Shown one piece after another: positions 11,830 to 25,082 of a stretch of 64,000 nt of DNA. Under the pieces are notes generated by a model, which saw only the letters and a program-made list of their open reading frames with translations, was not told where the DNA came from and did not search any database. Numbering within the stretch: the first letter of the stretch is position 1; the number at the start of each line of letters is the position of its first letter. Source of the DNA: Adiantum capillus-veneris (lineage: Eukaryota; Streptophyta; Polypodiopsida; Polypodiales; Pteridaceae); the NCBI GenBank assembly GCA_014529385.2, contig CM043942.1, positions 49,024,244 through 49,088,243 of the forward strand, in the 5' to 3' direction. The position numbers and the translations under genes were made by a program.

Positions 11830-12717
11830 AATACAGATGTGCTACACTTTAATTTGCTTATATGGCACTGCAAACCCCCCAAATTTGCAGGCACATTTGA
11901 CTGTAACTTTTGAAAAGAAAAAACTTTCTTTTCTCCTCAAATGCGAGCGTCCTCATGCACATCACACAAAACACTATAGTTTGGTCATTCTAACTTGCTA
12001 TAAAACATGAATGATATTTTTGTCTATATCCATTCATTAAATCAATCAATCAATTAGACAAGCAAGCATGCAATGAGTCAAAAAATGACAAATTAATAAG
12101 CACTAAACATAGTGCAATAAATTGATAGCATAGTATGCATATATACCCTCACTAACCAACATCTATAGAGAATTACCAATAAAAAACTCAAACCTCACCA
12201 ATAGAAACTAAGAATAGATAATCAAGGTGATTAATTAATCCAATAACTATAAACTACCCTAGTCTAGACAATAAATTTATTATTGTTTAATTACAAGAAC
12301 AACACCCCTTCCATGGTGATAGATCTCTATATAGGTAGAACTAATTAACCCGTATATTATAGAAAATATACTAGCATTTACAACAAAGTGGAAGTCATCG
12401 CCTCAAAGTAATGTCAAATCTTTTGAATTTCCAAAATTTTTATTGTTGTTTCTTTCCATGCATTCTTTTTGTTTGTTTTGTACTTTATTTTGACTTTTTT
12501 TGTAGTTATGTTGGACTTGATTGCTTTATTTACTTATTTTTTCATGCATTCCACTCTCACTACTACGTCAAACAAGAATTAATAATACTTTACACCACCA
12601 TCCTGCACAAAATCTGGATACGGCTCATGGCTCTCACACTAGAGATAGAGTTGGCCCACTTGCCTACCAAGATTATACAATGATAGCCATAGAACATTGA
12701 AACACATAGCAAGAGCA

Positions 12718-12778
<61 letters not shown>

Positions 12779-14030
12779 CCTTTGTGTGTGTCTCTTTAGT
12801 ATATTGTTGCAGATTTTGTGGCTAGGAGCCAAGCTCCTTGTGTATATTTTTCAAGATTGGACTTGGTTTGTATGTTTATTGGTGCTTAGAAGGCATACCT
12901 TCATTTGGTGTGTCCATTGGGAGAAGCTAGAAATGAAGCTACAGGAAATGAGATAGATTTTTTAAGTAAGTGAGATGCAAATCAAGAAAGGAGACAAAGA
13001 AGTGTAGAAGATGGAGAGAGAAATGTGTGAACCAATGGTGTTAGTCAAAGCCAACAAAGTGGTTTTCGCATAAAAAACAAAACTTGAAGGAGTACAAGCA
13101 TTGTTCAAGAGAAGGGGACATGCTAGAGTAGTAAAAAAGAAGCAAGAAAGATGCTGCAATAGCAAATAGAGGCATTAACAATGGGGTTGAATCGAGGATA
13201 GAAGATGAATATAGGAGTTAAAATCTTGAAGGAATCTCACACAGATTATAGGTGTAGCAAAGAGTCAAGGATTGAAAGTCTGGTAGAATGCAAGGTAAGA
13301 AAGCGCTTGGTGGATAGATAGTGTGAAACAAGAAGGGGACAGAGGAGAAAGGGCTTATGAGTAGAACATCACAATTTCTCATGTGAGAGGCTATTTGGAA
13401 AAACTTGGGATGGAAAATTGATGGAGTCAGAGATGGGAAAAGTATGCACATTGGAGAAAGATGGTGGGAGAAATGCGCCCATCAACCTTGAAGTAGAGAA
13501 GCGATTGTGGAATGAGGAAGTTCCTAGTGGAGGAAGCAAAGCTTGAGAAAGAGAAGCGGGCTAAGATGCCATCACATAAAGCCAAGAGTTATGGATGCAG
13601 AGATAGTGACAAACTCATGGCTAAGAAGCAGCTATGATAGGGATGCCACGTACATAGGAGAGATCATAGGAAACAATCATGGCGGTGCCGAAGCACGTAG
13701 TACCATAGCAAAAAATCCTAAACAAGAAAGGAGAGCATATTATGTTGGAGTTTGAGTATGGAACTCTACAGAGAGGTTGTGGATGTGCAATACTGACCTT
13801 GTTTTCTTATTTTTCTATTATTGATGTGGTGCAAATTTGAAGTTATTATCTCTATTTTTAGACTTTGGTCTTTCTCAATCAAAGGGGTGGTACATTCATA
13901 CATGCACAGCCAAACTTTTGATTTTCAAGCATACTAAAAAACCTTATGTCGGAGGATTCTGATGTAGCAAAGGTGCTATTCTGAATGGCTAGGCTTTATT
14001 GTGGATGCACCAAAAATGAGTGATCCCAAG
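11830..14030. other. Intergenic DNA without recognisable genes; contains (GA)n
   Basis: AT-rich sequence with a (GA)n microsatellite of about 58 bp at 12720-12777. ORFs are under 100 codons and look random. I see no element ends that I can support. Confidence 0.6.
12720..12777. repeat. (GA)n microsatellite
   Basis: Uninterrupted GA dinucleotide run of about 58 bp. Confidence 0.97.
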
Positions 14031-14038
14031 TTTTGTAG

Positions 14039-14612
14039 CCCAAAAGCACAACAGCCCTCTAACTAGGTCAAAATGTTTAATGTATTGCTATACATTGTCA
14101 CAATCGTTACTTTTAGAGACGTTTTTTGACATGTTTACGTATAAATTTCCTTTTCTTACTTTATCAACTTTCCAACAATGTTCACAATACATTTTTTATT
14201 AATTTGCAAACACACACATATAGGAAAATGTCCTTGACAATACCATAGATATAATAAATTGAAATTTTGGCTAGCAATTAAATATTCATCTCCCAGCCCA
14301 ATGCTTGATCTAAAAATGCATATGCCATTTTTGTAATCAACTTAAAAACTTTCACTAAAGGCTTTCAGACAACCAATGAATCAAATTTATGGTGAAACAG
14401 GACTTCACTATCGAGTTTAAATGATGAAAAATAATGAATTCTCAATCATGTTTTCATTTAAATAGCGTTAGATAGTTATTACCTTGTTTTATTAAGCTTT
14501 CTTGACTAACCATAGGGTTTGCTTAGGTTTCCATCGATATTAATGTGCTTTCATTGTTGTTCACCAAGTTGTGATCTGGTTTCTCTTTGCCGTCGTCTTT
14601 CTTTGCTCGTTT
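14039..14612 (+). repeat. Dispersed old repeat, copy B (uninterrupted)
   Basis: This parallels 3709-4248 plus 9858-9935. Here TTAATGTGCTTT runs directly into CATTGTTGTTCACCAAG with no insertion, so it shows the empty site of the gypsy insertion in copy A. No coding potential. Confidence 0.82.
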
Positions 14613-15248
14613 GGGAATCAAATATCTAGCCATGCGTGAGGTGATGCCTAAACTTGAACAGTTGCTTGTGGCCAAAAGCCTTCAATCTTGCAGATGTGCT
14701 CCAACCATGGGCTCTGACCATTGATTGTTGACCCTGAGCCACACAATCCCCAAGGCTTCAAGATTTTTGTTTGGTGCAATTCAAAATTTTTAAAATTTCC
14801 ACGTCAAACACTGTGAAGCTTCAAGGGCTACATGGCGACCCAACCAAATTTTACAGTCCTTATAGTGGGCTACAATACTTAGGTGGCTTAGGTCACCCAC
14901 TGATTTTTTTAAGAAAAAAAATGTCATACAACGATGGTGGCCACATGCAAGTTGATAGACAACAAAGGGAAGGGGGGGAGGGGCGATGAGTAGCTTTCTT
15001 GTCTTCTTCACATTAACAAAAAACTCTCCCCTTATGCCAGCCTTTTCCTCTACTATGTAGGTCAATTTGGTGCCCCTCCTTGTAAGGGCCCCTGCCCGTG
15101 CTGCCCACCAAGACGAGAACCCTCCTCGTAAAAGGGGCTCTACCCATGCTGTGGCAACTTGAGATGAGGGACATAGCATCAAAGTGAGAGACAAAGAGCG
15201 AATCATCATGCCAGGACTTCCACACCCTATTTCTTCCTCCTCCTCCAT

Positions 15249-15560
15249 GAGTGCTTCTCTATCTTGAGCTCTGATACCAATCTAAGAGACAGGGCGTTGA
15301 TGCATGCAACTCTCCACATATTCATGCCATATATAGACCCTTGGCATGCTAAATATAGCCCCTTGAATTGCATGAGCGTCCCGACCCCTGGCCTACCCAA
15401 TCCTACCTTAGGCCTGACATATCCAATAGGCTATACTTTACACACGTAAGAGGAAGTTCACACTCGCCATGTCTAATTAAGCTTCCACACAGGTAGAGGG
15501 TGTTCACACACACACGTAGGTGCAACAAAGCTCACACATAACAATAAGATGCGAATGCTT
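15249..15560 (-). mobile_element. Candidate primer site and flanking LTR (minus strand)
   Basis: The minus strand at 15268-15279 reads TGGTATCAGAGC, an exact tRNA-iMet primer site. The flanking LTR would extend upward from about 15282, with ATATATAGACCC (about 15330) as a TATA-like box. The LTR end does not show the usual CA and no partner LTR was found, so this is a likely but decayed element remnant. Confidence 0.42.
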
Positions 15561-18240
15561 ATGTGGAAAATTTGAGTTAATGTCATCAAGTAGATTCAAT
15601 ACCATTAGTTATGTTGTTTCAAGTTGTGATGGTCTCAAAATGAGGAAGATAGTGGGTTGGTGACTACCTAGCTAATAGGATATTCCCAGAGACAATGAAG
15701 AAATGCAAATAGAGAGACATACAATGTTCTATCTAATAGAACATTCCCAAAGATAGTGAAAAAATTATATATCTAATAGGACATTCCCAAAGAGAATGAA
15801 CAAACGAAAATAGAGAGACATAGAAATAGAAGCACTCAATTATTCCTTGGTAGAAAATAAATAAAAAAGTAGGACATACAAACATTATATTAAGGAAGAA
15901 CATAAAAAGAAGATATTAAGATTAGTCCCAACTAATACTAATTGGGAAATGCAATTACACATATTACTCTTACGACCATATAGAGTTGTGTATTAAATTT
16001 CATGCAACATAACTTTCTCCAATCGTATTTGGCTCATATGCAATTCTACCTCTACAAACTTTTATCCAAATTCTAAGAGTTGCACAACAGTTTTAGTATA
16101 ATGTACATGCATTGCTTGTTTGTCTTGAAGCACTTTGAGAAATTATAAGAGTTGCAAAACAATTTTATTAGATTGGACATGAATTGCTGGTTTGTCTTGT
16201 TCAGCACTTTGAGAAATTAGGTGAACATCTTGCTGCAATTGCTCACATATTTTTGCTAAAATGCAAGAAAATAGGTCTTTTAACTCAAAATTGATAACAA
16301 GGAGTTTTAGAAGGGTGATTTGGTGCTTGTATATTCAATGGCGACTACAACCCAATAGTATGGAGATGTGGACTGCCAAAACATCTTTAGACAATACTCC
16401 CGGATGGAATTAACCTTCCATTACAGTTGATGGAGTGACATCACCTGTTTAATTATATACATATCAATGGGTATCTTTGCTACTTCCATCAACATTGTCA
16501 TACCCCAATTGGTGAGCAATTCCTTCTCTACATCTTTGAGCACATATTATCCAACAGTTTGGTAGGATATGGCTATGGCTATCTTCTCTTCTCTCAAGAC
16601 TTGTCATGCCCTAGTACAAATACCCTTGCTTCCTAGATGAACCCCCCACGTGTGGGATTTTGGACATGCCACATGGAAGCTCTACATTCACTGCAACCCT
16701 TTGGGGTCAAACCAATCACCCCAAGACCTTGTTAAAATGACTTTTTTGACACCAATTTGGAAGCTCCCCATTTCTTGCTCAGCAACTAGATTTTTGCTCT
16801 GTCAAAATTCCATGAAAGCCTCCATATTTGGCTTCAGCCCCACCATTTTCTCTACACTTTGACTTCCCCATAGCCTTTAACAAATGAGAGGTCCCCGACC
16901 CGTCGACACTGAAGTCGTGATGGGGGTCCTTGACAGGTCTCCAGGACTATTAAAATCAGAGTCTCAAAAAAAGAATCCAGGGAATAGACCTTTGCCATTG
17001 ACAATGGCTTGGGACTATAGCCCTAGAAGAAGACCTAGTCCTATCTCACAGTGGAAAAACTAGAAAAGACACTAAATTTAAAAACTTTTGCGGTCCTATA
17101 CTTCACCAATTTGGGCTAGGGTATTCTCAACCAACACTTTTTTCCCGCTAGTAGATGTGAGGGCACAGCTGTTGGTGAACTCCTCTTCCAATTGAAGAAG
17201 TCTTCTGAACATTTTTATTGTGCGGGGATGGATAGTTACTTGACTAATCAGGTCCACCCGTCCATGATCGACAACCTGAGTCAATCCCCACTTACCACCC
17301 CACACTCACACATGCTTCTTTATTGTTTAATTACTATCACACTCTTTGAACATTTAAAATAATCGTTTCTTTTAGCTTTCCAACATAGCGATTCATTAAA
17401 ACAAGCATAGAAATCAGTATTGTAAAACATTCTTTTACATACAAACATCTTTAAACTTAAAACAAGGTACAGTCACTTAGAATACTCCTTGAAAAGCCTG
17501 ACCCATACACGACTTGTCTCAAGATCACCTAAAGATGACAAAACAACACCCATTCCTTATTCATAGTTCCGGGTGAAAATATCACCAAAGTTTCGGGTGC
17601 CCGTACACCAAAACTAGTTACCCATGCAACCAAGCGGCTCCCCTAGGATACAAAATAGTAGCCTAACTTATGTAGAAACATCAAGACATGACAGAGTAAA
17701 AACTCACTGTTCATGGGAGTAATCGACTTATCCATGACTGAAATGCCATCATTATTCATCAACATATATACCAAGGAGTCGGAGGTGTCTTGAGACAAGT
17801 TGTCTTAAGGATGATCAATCATATCTTTCCTAAATCAACCAGTCTATCCCAAAATAATTATTTCCTAATTTATAAACAAATGTACGTTGGTTTCTTGGAA
17901 GACACCTTCCATTTTCAGCCAATTATTCAATCCCTAATTCCTTACTCGCTCCTTACATACGCAATGTTAACACTTATAATAAGAACATGAATTATTGAAA
18001 ACTTAAATTAATAATGGAAAATCCACCAGAGATTGGTCAGGCATCTGCTGTCATGTCGGAACATGAATACTTTCATGTGTAGGTCTACTACTAGGCTCGG
18101 CCTCATGATTGAAAGATGCTCTAGCCCTCTTGGGAATAGTATCATCCTCATCGGATTGAGGATTTGCTCGGGTTCTCTTTCGAGCCATGATTATATCCTT
18201 ATAAAAGGACATCTATTTATCAGATAAAACATTAACAATC
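15560..18240. other. Intergenic DNA, no gene recognised
   Basis: Contains short imperfect repeats (for example AATAGRACATTCCCARAGA around 15680-15790, three times) and AT-rich sequence. No ORF over 75 codons is recognisable on either strand. Confidence 0.55.
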
Positions 18241-20230
18241 TGATACCGACCACTCTATAAAGTATTTTTCTTTTACTAATTTTCTCCTCTTATTTCAGCC
18301 TAAAAAGGCTTATTTTTTACTTAATATTTAATACATTCATTATTTCGTAATGAATTTATAATCTTAACTTCTTAACGATATTTATTTCTTTTAGTAATTT
18401 TCCTATATACTTTTAGAGGTATCAACTATTTATCTTAATTAACTTTTAGTCAAAAACGGGGTTCTTGAGCTATTGTCATTACTTAATTTTCTTAAGTAAT
18501 TTTGGTCTAAGTTTTCCAAATTTCTAGTGATATTTTCTAACTTTGATAATTTCCATATAATTATCTTTACCAATTTACTATTTTTCCTCTTTAATTTACC
18601 ACAAAAATCAATCAATTATATCTTAATTAAATAGGTAAAATAATTATTTGTGCTTAAAATAATTACCCCAGCCTACTGACAATGTTTACTAACTCTGATA
18701 ATTCCTATGTAACTATCTAAGCTAATTAATTAATTTCATCTTTCATTTTATAGTTAATTTTACACATTTACGGCTTAATTAAATAGATGAACTAAATATT
18801 TGAGCATAGACTAGTTACCCTAGCTTATTAATGATATTTAATAACTCTGATAATTACTGTGTAATTATAAGCTAATTAACTAATTTTCCCTTTTAATTTA
18901 TAATCAATTTTAGATATTTTTGAGCTAATTAAATAGATAAACTAATTATCTGTGTATATGCTAATTATTCTGGTTTACTAAAGATATATACTAACTCTGA
19001 TAATTATTGTGTAATTATCTAAGCTAATTAACTAATTTCTTCTTTTAATTTATAGCTAATTTTAGATATTCTTAGCTTAATTAAATAGATAAAATAATTA
19101 TCTGTATATATTCTAATTACTTCATGTTACTTATAATTTTATACTAACTTTGATAATTATTGTGTAATTATCTAAGATAATTAACTAATTTTTCCTTTTA
19201 ATTTATAGATAATATTAAATATTTTTAGATTAATTAAATAGATAAACTAATTATTTGTGTATATGCTAATTACTTCGACTTACTAATGATTTATAATAAC
19301 TTTGATAATTATTGTGTAATTATCTAAGCTAATTAACTAATTTCTTCTTTTAATGTATAGCTAATTTTACATTTTTTAGCTTAATTAAATAGATGAATTA
19401 ATTATTTGTGTATATTTTAATTAGTTTGGATTATTAATGATGTATACTAACTCTGATAATTACTGTGTAATTATTTAAGCTAATTAACTAATTTTTCTTT
19501 TTAATTTATAGATAATTTTAGATATCTTAGCTTAATTAAATAGATAAAATAATTACTTGTATATACTAATTACCGTGGCTTACTAATGATGTATACTAAC
19601 TTTGATAATTATTGTGTAATTATCTAAGCTAATTAACTAGTTTTTTCTTTCAAGTTATAGATATTTTCAAACATTTTTAGCTTAACTAAATAGATAAACA
19701 AATTATCTATGCATATGCTAATTATCTCACCTTACTAATTATGTTTTCTAACTTTGATAATTAGTATGTAATTATCTAAGCTAATTAAATAATTTCCCCT
19801 TTAATATTACAAATATTACAACTAGGTGCATGTGCTAATTACCTCAGCTTACTAATGATGTTTCTAAACTCTGGTAATTTATTTATAATTATCTAAGCTA
19901 ATTAACTAATCTCGCCTTTAAAATTAAAGCTACTTTTAGACATTTTTAGCCTAATTAAATAGATAAGCTAATTAATTGTGCATGTGCTAATTACCTCGGG
20001 TTACTAATGATGTTTTTTAACTTTGGTAATTACTATGTAATTATCTAAGCTAGTTAACTAATTTTTCCTTTAAAATTATAGCTAATTTTACACTTTTTTG
20101 CCTAGTTAAATAGATAAACTAATTATCTATTTATAAGATAATTACCCCGTGTTCCTAACAATGTTTTCTAGCATTGATAGTTATCTTATGATTTATTAAA
20201 CTAGTTTACTAAGTTTCCCATATTCCCACT
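18240..20230. repeat. AT-rich tandem array, period about 151 bp, about 11 units
   Basis: The landmark AACTYTGATAATT recurs at about 18539, 18691, 18843, 18993, 19145, 19298, 19449, 19598, 19750, 19867, 20019 and 20170. Spacing is 149-153 bp except for one short unit of 117 bp. Each unit also carries TAATTATCTAAGCTAATTAA and CTTAATTAAATAGATAAA. Units diverge by substitutions and small indels. Edges are diffuse; a more degraded part extends left to about 18250. No ORFs. It behaves like a local satellite. Confidence 0.93.
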
Positions 20231-20517
20231 TGATTGCCAAGCTTATAATATGAAATAATACGGATATTTATTATATATAAGTAGTATGATTACATCAATG
20301 CCCTTAAAATGATGAAAGACTAATGTTCAGGTTTTTGAATATTGCAGCAGAAGCTTAGAGACGAAAAAAAAATAAAAATTAATAGCGTAGAAGGGGTGAT
20401 GTAACTTAGCTGAAGAGAAAAAAAATAAAATTGTAATGATCCATGATTTGTTGGAGGCAAATCATGGAGTTCTACCCGGGATGACCGGCTATTCGTTATC
20501 CAAATCGTAGCATAAAG

Positions 20518-20529
20518 CTCTGATATCAC
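20518..20529 (-). other. Primer-site-like sequence next to the left inverted LTR
   Basis: The minus strand reads TGATATCAGAGC, one base from the tRNA-iMet primer site TGGTATCAGAGC, directly after the LTR-like end CTGTAGCA. Confidence 0.6.
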
Positions 20530-21016
20530 TGCTACAGCGGGGAACCGTGGCTTCCCTGCAAAATACCCAAAATAACACAATAAATCGCATAAAACAGAAT
20601 ATTCTGCATACCTAGCACATCCACAAGCGCATAATCGCAAGATACACGGATAGAGAGAGAACGAGAGCGAGAGTGCAATAGAGAGCGTGCATTCGTACCT
20701 CCTAGAGCGGAGTGCTACGCCGGGACCGCGAGAGAGAAGAGGGGAGAGAGAAGAAGAATAACGCAGACAATGGGTGCAATCTCCCCCCTTGCAAGAGTGA
20801 GCATTTCCCTCTTGCATGTATTTAATTTATAGATTTCTTGAATGCTCAAAGTGGGTACAAACTTGGCCGGCCGGACATAAATGGCCGAAGCTCATAAAGA
20901 GCGCTTGAATAATAAAATGTACAATATAAATGTTATATCCTCTCACATAGGCTAGTCCGATCAAGTCTTTTCCACCAGTTAGCTGCATTAAATCATAAAA
21001 TATCAATTCCATTACA
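20530..21016 (-). repeat. LTR-like repeat, left member of an inverted pair
   Basis: On the minus strand it runs TGTAATGGAATTG ... CTGTAGCA (487 bp) and aligns along its length with 22643-23109 read on the plus strand. Shared blocks include GGGTGCAATCTCCCCCC, CATTTCCCTCTTGCA, TTTATAGATTTCTT and GGCCGG. The TG...CA ends and adjacent primer-like site favour an LTR over a DNA-transposon inverted repeat. Confidence 0.8.
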
Positions 21017-22642
21017 AATTCCATCTCAGTTTCCAAGGCTAATCATTGTAAATGACTTTTGCTCGTTACAGTTGTCTCCTACATTGCGCTATACAAACAA
21101 ATCAGATTTGCTTTCCTAAATTTTTTGCTTAATTATTACTTTCGTTTATCTATGTTATTCCGTTACAGTTGCAAAATTTTCTTTCCGCTAAGTTGTCTCA
21201 CATTTCCCTTACCGCAGGGTACTGGATAACTTTTTCTTTGTGTTCCAGTTTAATTTATTTTTTAACTTTGCAATTTTCAAATCAAGGTGCCCACACTGTA
21301 CGTTTTAAATGTGTGATCAAACACTAATATTGAAGCAAATTCTCGTTAGGCGGGATATTCTTTTATTTCAACTCAAACTACTCACACAACACTAACATAT
21401 TTTGGATTTGTTAATTATACTATGGTGCAAGTTTCATAGTCATGTTCTCCATAGCTTGTACAAAGAAGTTATGTTTGACAAAGCCTGGGATGCAAGTTAT
21501 GATTATCCACGCACACACTGGTTTATATATTTCTGATGCAATATACCCTCAAGGTATGTACATTAACCTCGCTCCTCTTTTCATATTTGCTTTACCGACA
21601 ATGTCTTCGGAAACCAAACATCTCTCATGTCATCACTAGTACTTCTTAAATGGAATCACTTCTTACATCCTGTTGGTATGTACCTCAAATACATCACTCC
21701 TCTGTTCCTATTTCCTGTCTCTGAATTATCTGCTCAGCTGAATACTCCAACCAATACTAAGATCATGGCTTCTAATTGTACTGCAAGGAATTTTTACTAA
21801 CATGACTTGTCTATAAGCTATGCAGCTACTCATGTCAGCTACGGTGCTATGGGATAGTGCACAACAATTTGTAAGTGCTTTGATATACTGCACTGTGATG
21901 TCAACAACATAGTAAATATTTTTTTTTCTCCTTTATGTCTTGTCTAGTCCATTGTTCACACAGGCACACAGATTCGCCGATTTAGGTAGTATGTAAATAC
22001 TCATCTTGGTACAATTACACCGATTCAGACAACACATGACAAATTACAAATTCATGATTTTAAACAATACCAAATGCAGATTCGCCGATTTAGGCAGCAT
22101 TAGTGCAGATCCACCGATTTAGGCAGCAGATTTTGTTGGTGTCGATTCGCCAATTTAGGCAACACCGATCACAGACTCATGCTGCAGTGGTTGGCCACCA
22201 CTGTCCTTAGCATCCTTCTGTTCCCGGGTTTACAAATTGAAGGATATTTGGATTTACACTGGGTATATGTTGGCAAATATTTGGATTTGGATTTTGATTT
22301 GGAATTGGATTTGGAACAGGATATCTGATGATTTTTTGTCGCGACAATTTTTGTGGAAGTACACTTGAGATTGATGGGCATTGATTTATTAAATGATGAT
22401 TGTGACCAATGATATCTTGATTTATCAGGATATGACATATACTACTTATTCTAGTGGTATGGGACACTAGAATAGGCAGTATGTGGATGACGGCAGGCAT
22501 AAGCAATATTGTCTAATTTTAGGAATTTTTCTTTTCCTATGTTGTAGTTTTGATACAGATTTCTAATCACTGTTTTTGACAAGTATGGTTTGCAGATTTT
22601 TATCTTCGCAACTGAGGACAGTTGCTTTCCAACGGAGAGGTA
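21017..22642. other. Spacer between the inverted LTRs; short motif repeats
   Basis: No coding sequence recognised. A motif close to GATTCGCCGATTTAGGCAGC occurs four times (about 21972, 22080, 22108 and 22143), irregularly spaced. A TTTGGATTTGGATT-rich run lies at 22270-22320. Confidence 0.6.
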
Positions 22643-23109
22643 TGTAATGGAATTGTTATTTTACTCTTTATTACAGCTGACAGGTGGAAAAGGCATCAGC
22701 AGATAATGGACTATGCAGAAGGATATCACATTTTATGTATATTTTTTATTATTCAAGTGCTTCGGCCATTTATGACCGGCCGAACAGTTTGTACTCATTT
22801 TGACCATTTAAGAAATCTATAAAACAAATACGTGCAAGAGGGAAATGGTCACTCTTGCACGGGGGGAGATTGCACCCAGTGTCTGCGTTGTTCTTCTCTC
22901 CTCTCCTCTCTTCTCTCTCACAGTGCCGACGTAGAACTTTGCTCTAGGAGGTGTGCTTGCACGCGCTCTATTGCGCTCTCTCGTTCTCGGTCTCTCTCTG
23001 TTCGCATACGTCATCGATTATGTGCTTGTGGTAATGCCAAGTATGCAGTTTGATTGGTTTTATGTCTTGTAGCATGTTATTTGGGTATTTCACATGCTCG
23101 GCTGTAGCA
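22643..23109 (+). repeat. LTR-like repeat, right member of an inverted pair
   Basis: Starts TGTAATGGAATTG and ends CTGTAGCA (467 bp). It is the reverse-oriented partner of 20530-21016. No primer site follows it (AATAAAGGG instead) and no clear target duplication is visible, so it may be a solo LTR of the same family. Confidence 0.8.
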
Positions 23110-23129
23110 AATAAAGGGAGGCCCGAAAG

Positions 23130-24570
23130 AGATGGACACTCCACACATGAACTCCTTAGAGTTTAAGCATGGTAGTTGGATTACATGGGAAGGGTTAGAA
23201 GGAAGATCTAATTCCGTGGGGGAGCAAACCTGCCTCCAACCCTATGGATCCTTGGGGTGTGGAGCCATGACCGCACAACCTTCTACTAAATCTTCTCTTA
23301 TAACGCTCTTTCTCTGTTGGGAGGCGTTGTTTTCCCTTTTGAAAAAACATGTGGCACCCGCTGTTCAGGAGGTCAAAGATCAAAGCAAACTCTCACTATA
23401 TGACATTGCACACCAAACATGGAAAATACTATATGACTATATGACATGGGAAGGGTTTTGAAGGAAGATCTCACTATATGACACTGCACAACAAACATGG
23501 AAAATTCTATAATGTAAAGCACAAAGACTATTTCTTATCAGTGCTTGGGAAAGCACATTGACTTGGGTCTTAGTTCATGAACAATGAAACCATAACTCCA
23601 ATGAAGGTTGTGAGGATGGTAAAAAAATTCATTGAAGGACGTCTTGTATATCGAAGGCAAGTCCTTTTGATGGATGATTGCGAGTCCGCCCACCACAAGA
23701 GGAAACAAAGGATATCGAGGATGATTCCAACCATCGACTAAAGTACAATGTGCACACCCAAAGCGAACAATCTAAAGGAATCCCTAGGAAGATCAAGTTT
23801 TTTGACATTACTCCCATTAGGAAATCGGAGAGCAAGGAGGAGTATGTGGTAGAGCCAAAAGACAATGAGGCTTTTTGTATGATATGACATATCCCAATTG
23901 CCTCCAAGGTAACATGTGGTGGCACAAAGAGTGGAAAAATCAGGTGCAAAAATGGTTATTGTAGGGTGTGTCAAAGGAATTCCCACACCTTCATTTGAGG
24001 ACTATCGTAAGCATCCTAATGGACTTCAACGAGAAATTATGTAGTGTTGCCCTTCATGTGATCCATTGTTAGAATGGAACACAACATGTCCATGGTTGCA
24101 TCCTACATCGAGCATATGGCCAATAGCTATAGAGACTAATTTAATAGAGGAAGAAGTCAAGTGCTTGCTTGAGAGGTGGCACATGGTGGAGACAACCAAT
24201 GTTGCAACACCCACAACATATTCAACCAATGAAGGTGCCTTTATGAGGGAGGTGGAAGTAACACAATTACAAGTATTTGCAATGGGATTTGAGTGAGATA
24301 CGAGTTATCAATCTCAAAGGAGGCAACCAAGCGAATAAGAAAGGCACTTGAGATGAAAGCGAGATCACAAAGGAAGTGATGTGAGTGGAGAAAGCTCACA
24401 AGATTTTCAAGTTGCTTTTAAATAGTAATGCACTAGAGGGCCACATCTACAATGTGGAGATTAAAAAAGAGCCATCTTGTACTTGTCCCGACTTTGCAGA
24501 GCTTGAAGAGCAAGAAAAGCCTTATCTTCTAGTAAACATTTGTATGTTGTTTTTCTTTGTGTGCTAGGCT
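23130..24570 (+). pseudogene. Broken ORFs with a SWIM-like zinc motif, unknown element
   Basis: Several short plus-strand reading frames follow one another (23132-23461, 23678-23887, 24066-24296, 24385-24567), as if one longer protein had been broken. The last contains NVEIKKEPSCTCPDF, which resembles the first half of a SWIM zinc finger (C-x-C ... C-x-H); the second half is not visible. SWIM fingers occur in Mutator-type transposases and some plant regulators. I do not recognise the other pieces and do not assign a function. Confidence 0.33.
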
Positions 24571-25080
24571 TGAGACAAAATGAGCATATGCTTTTTCATC
24601 AACCTATTCTCCGTTGAGGAGGTTCACAATGTCCTCAGCCAATATTTGACCTACCCTTGTATGCAGTAGTGGAGTACATGCTGCCCCACGACCATGTAAC
24701 CAGCTTTAGCCATGTTGAATTTATGAAGGTGGCTCTTTGATTTGATGAAGCCCCACTTTATCCACTTTTCCAGTAAATTATGAGCTTTTACACATAATTT
24801 TTCTTGCAAAAAAAGCTTGCCATGGGTGAAACAATGCTTGCTAGGAAATGCTTGCCTAGAAACAAGCCACCCATTTTTTTGTATAAGGGTGTACCCTGCA
24901 TGCGTGCCCTTTACGGGATCTTTGCAGTCTCTCTCTCTGTCTCTCTTTGTAAGTTTCATGTAGGCCACTATGAATCTTCATCTTGTCGTATGGGTTTTGT
25001 CTTTAGGTATGGGTTAGATGGGATGATGTATTCATGGAAATTTCTTGCTGCCAAACTTCAAAATGTGTTAACAACATCAA
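24571..25080. other. Intergenic DNA, nothing recognised
   Basis: Unremarkable sequence with a short CT-rich stretch at about 24929-24945. No supported feature. Confidence 0.5.
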
Positions 25081-25082
25081 GT

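Noticed and set aside
14790..15248. 152-codon minus ORF near a primer-like site
   Set aside because: The translation has no Gag features. It is probably the leader of a decayed LTR element.
22270..22320. TTTGGATTTGG run as an interstitial telomere
   Set aside because: The plant telomere unit is TTTAGGG; this is a degenerate ATTTGG repeat.
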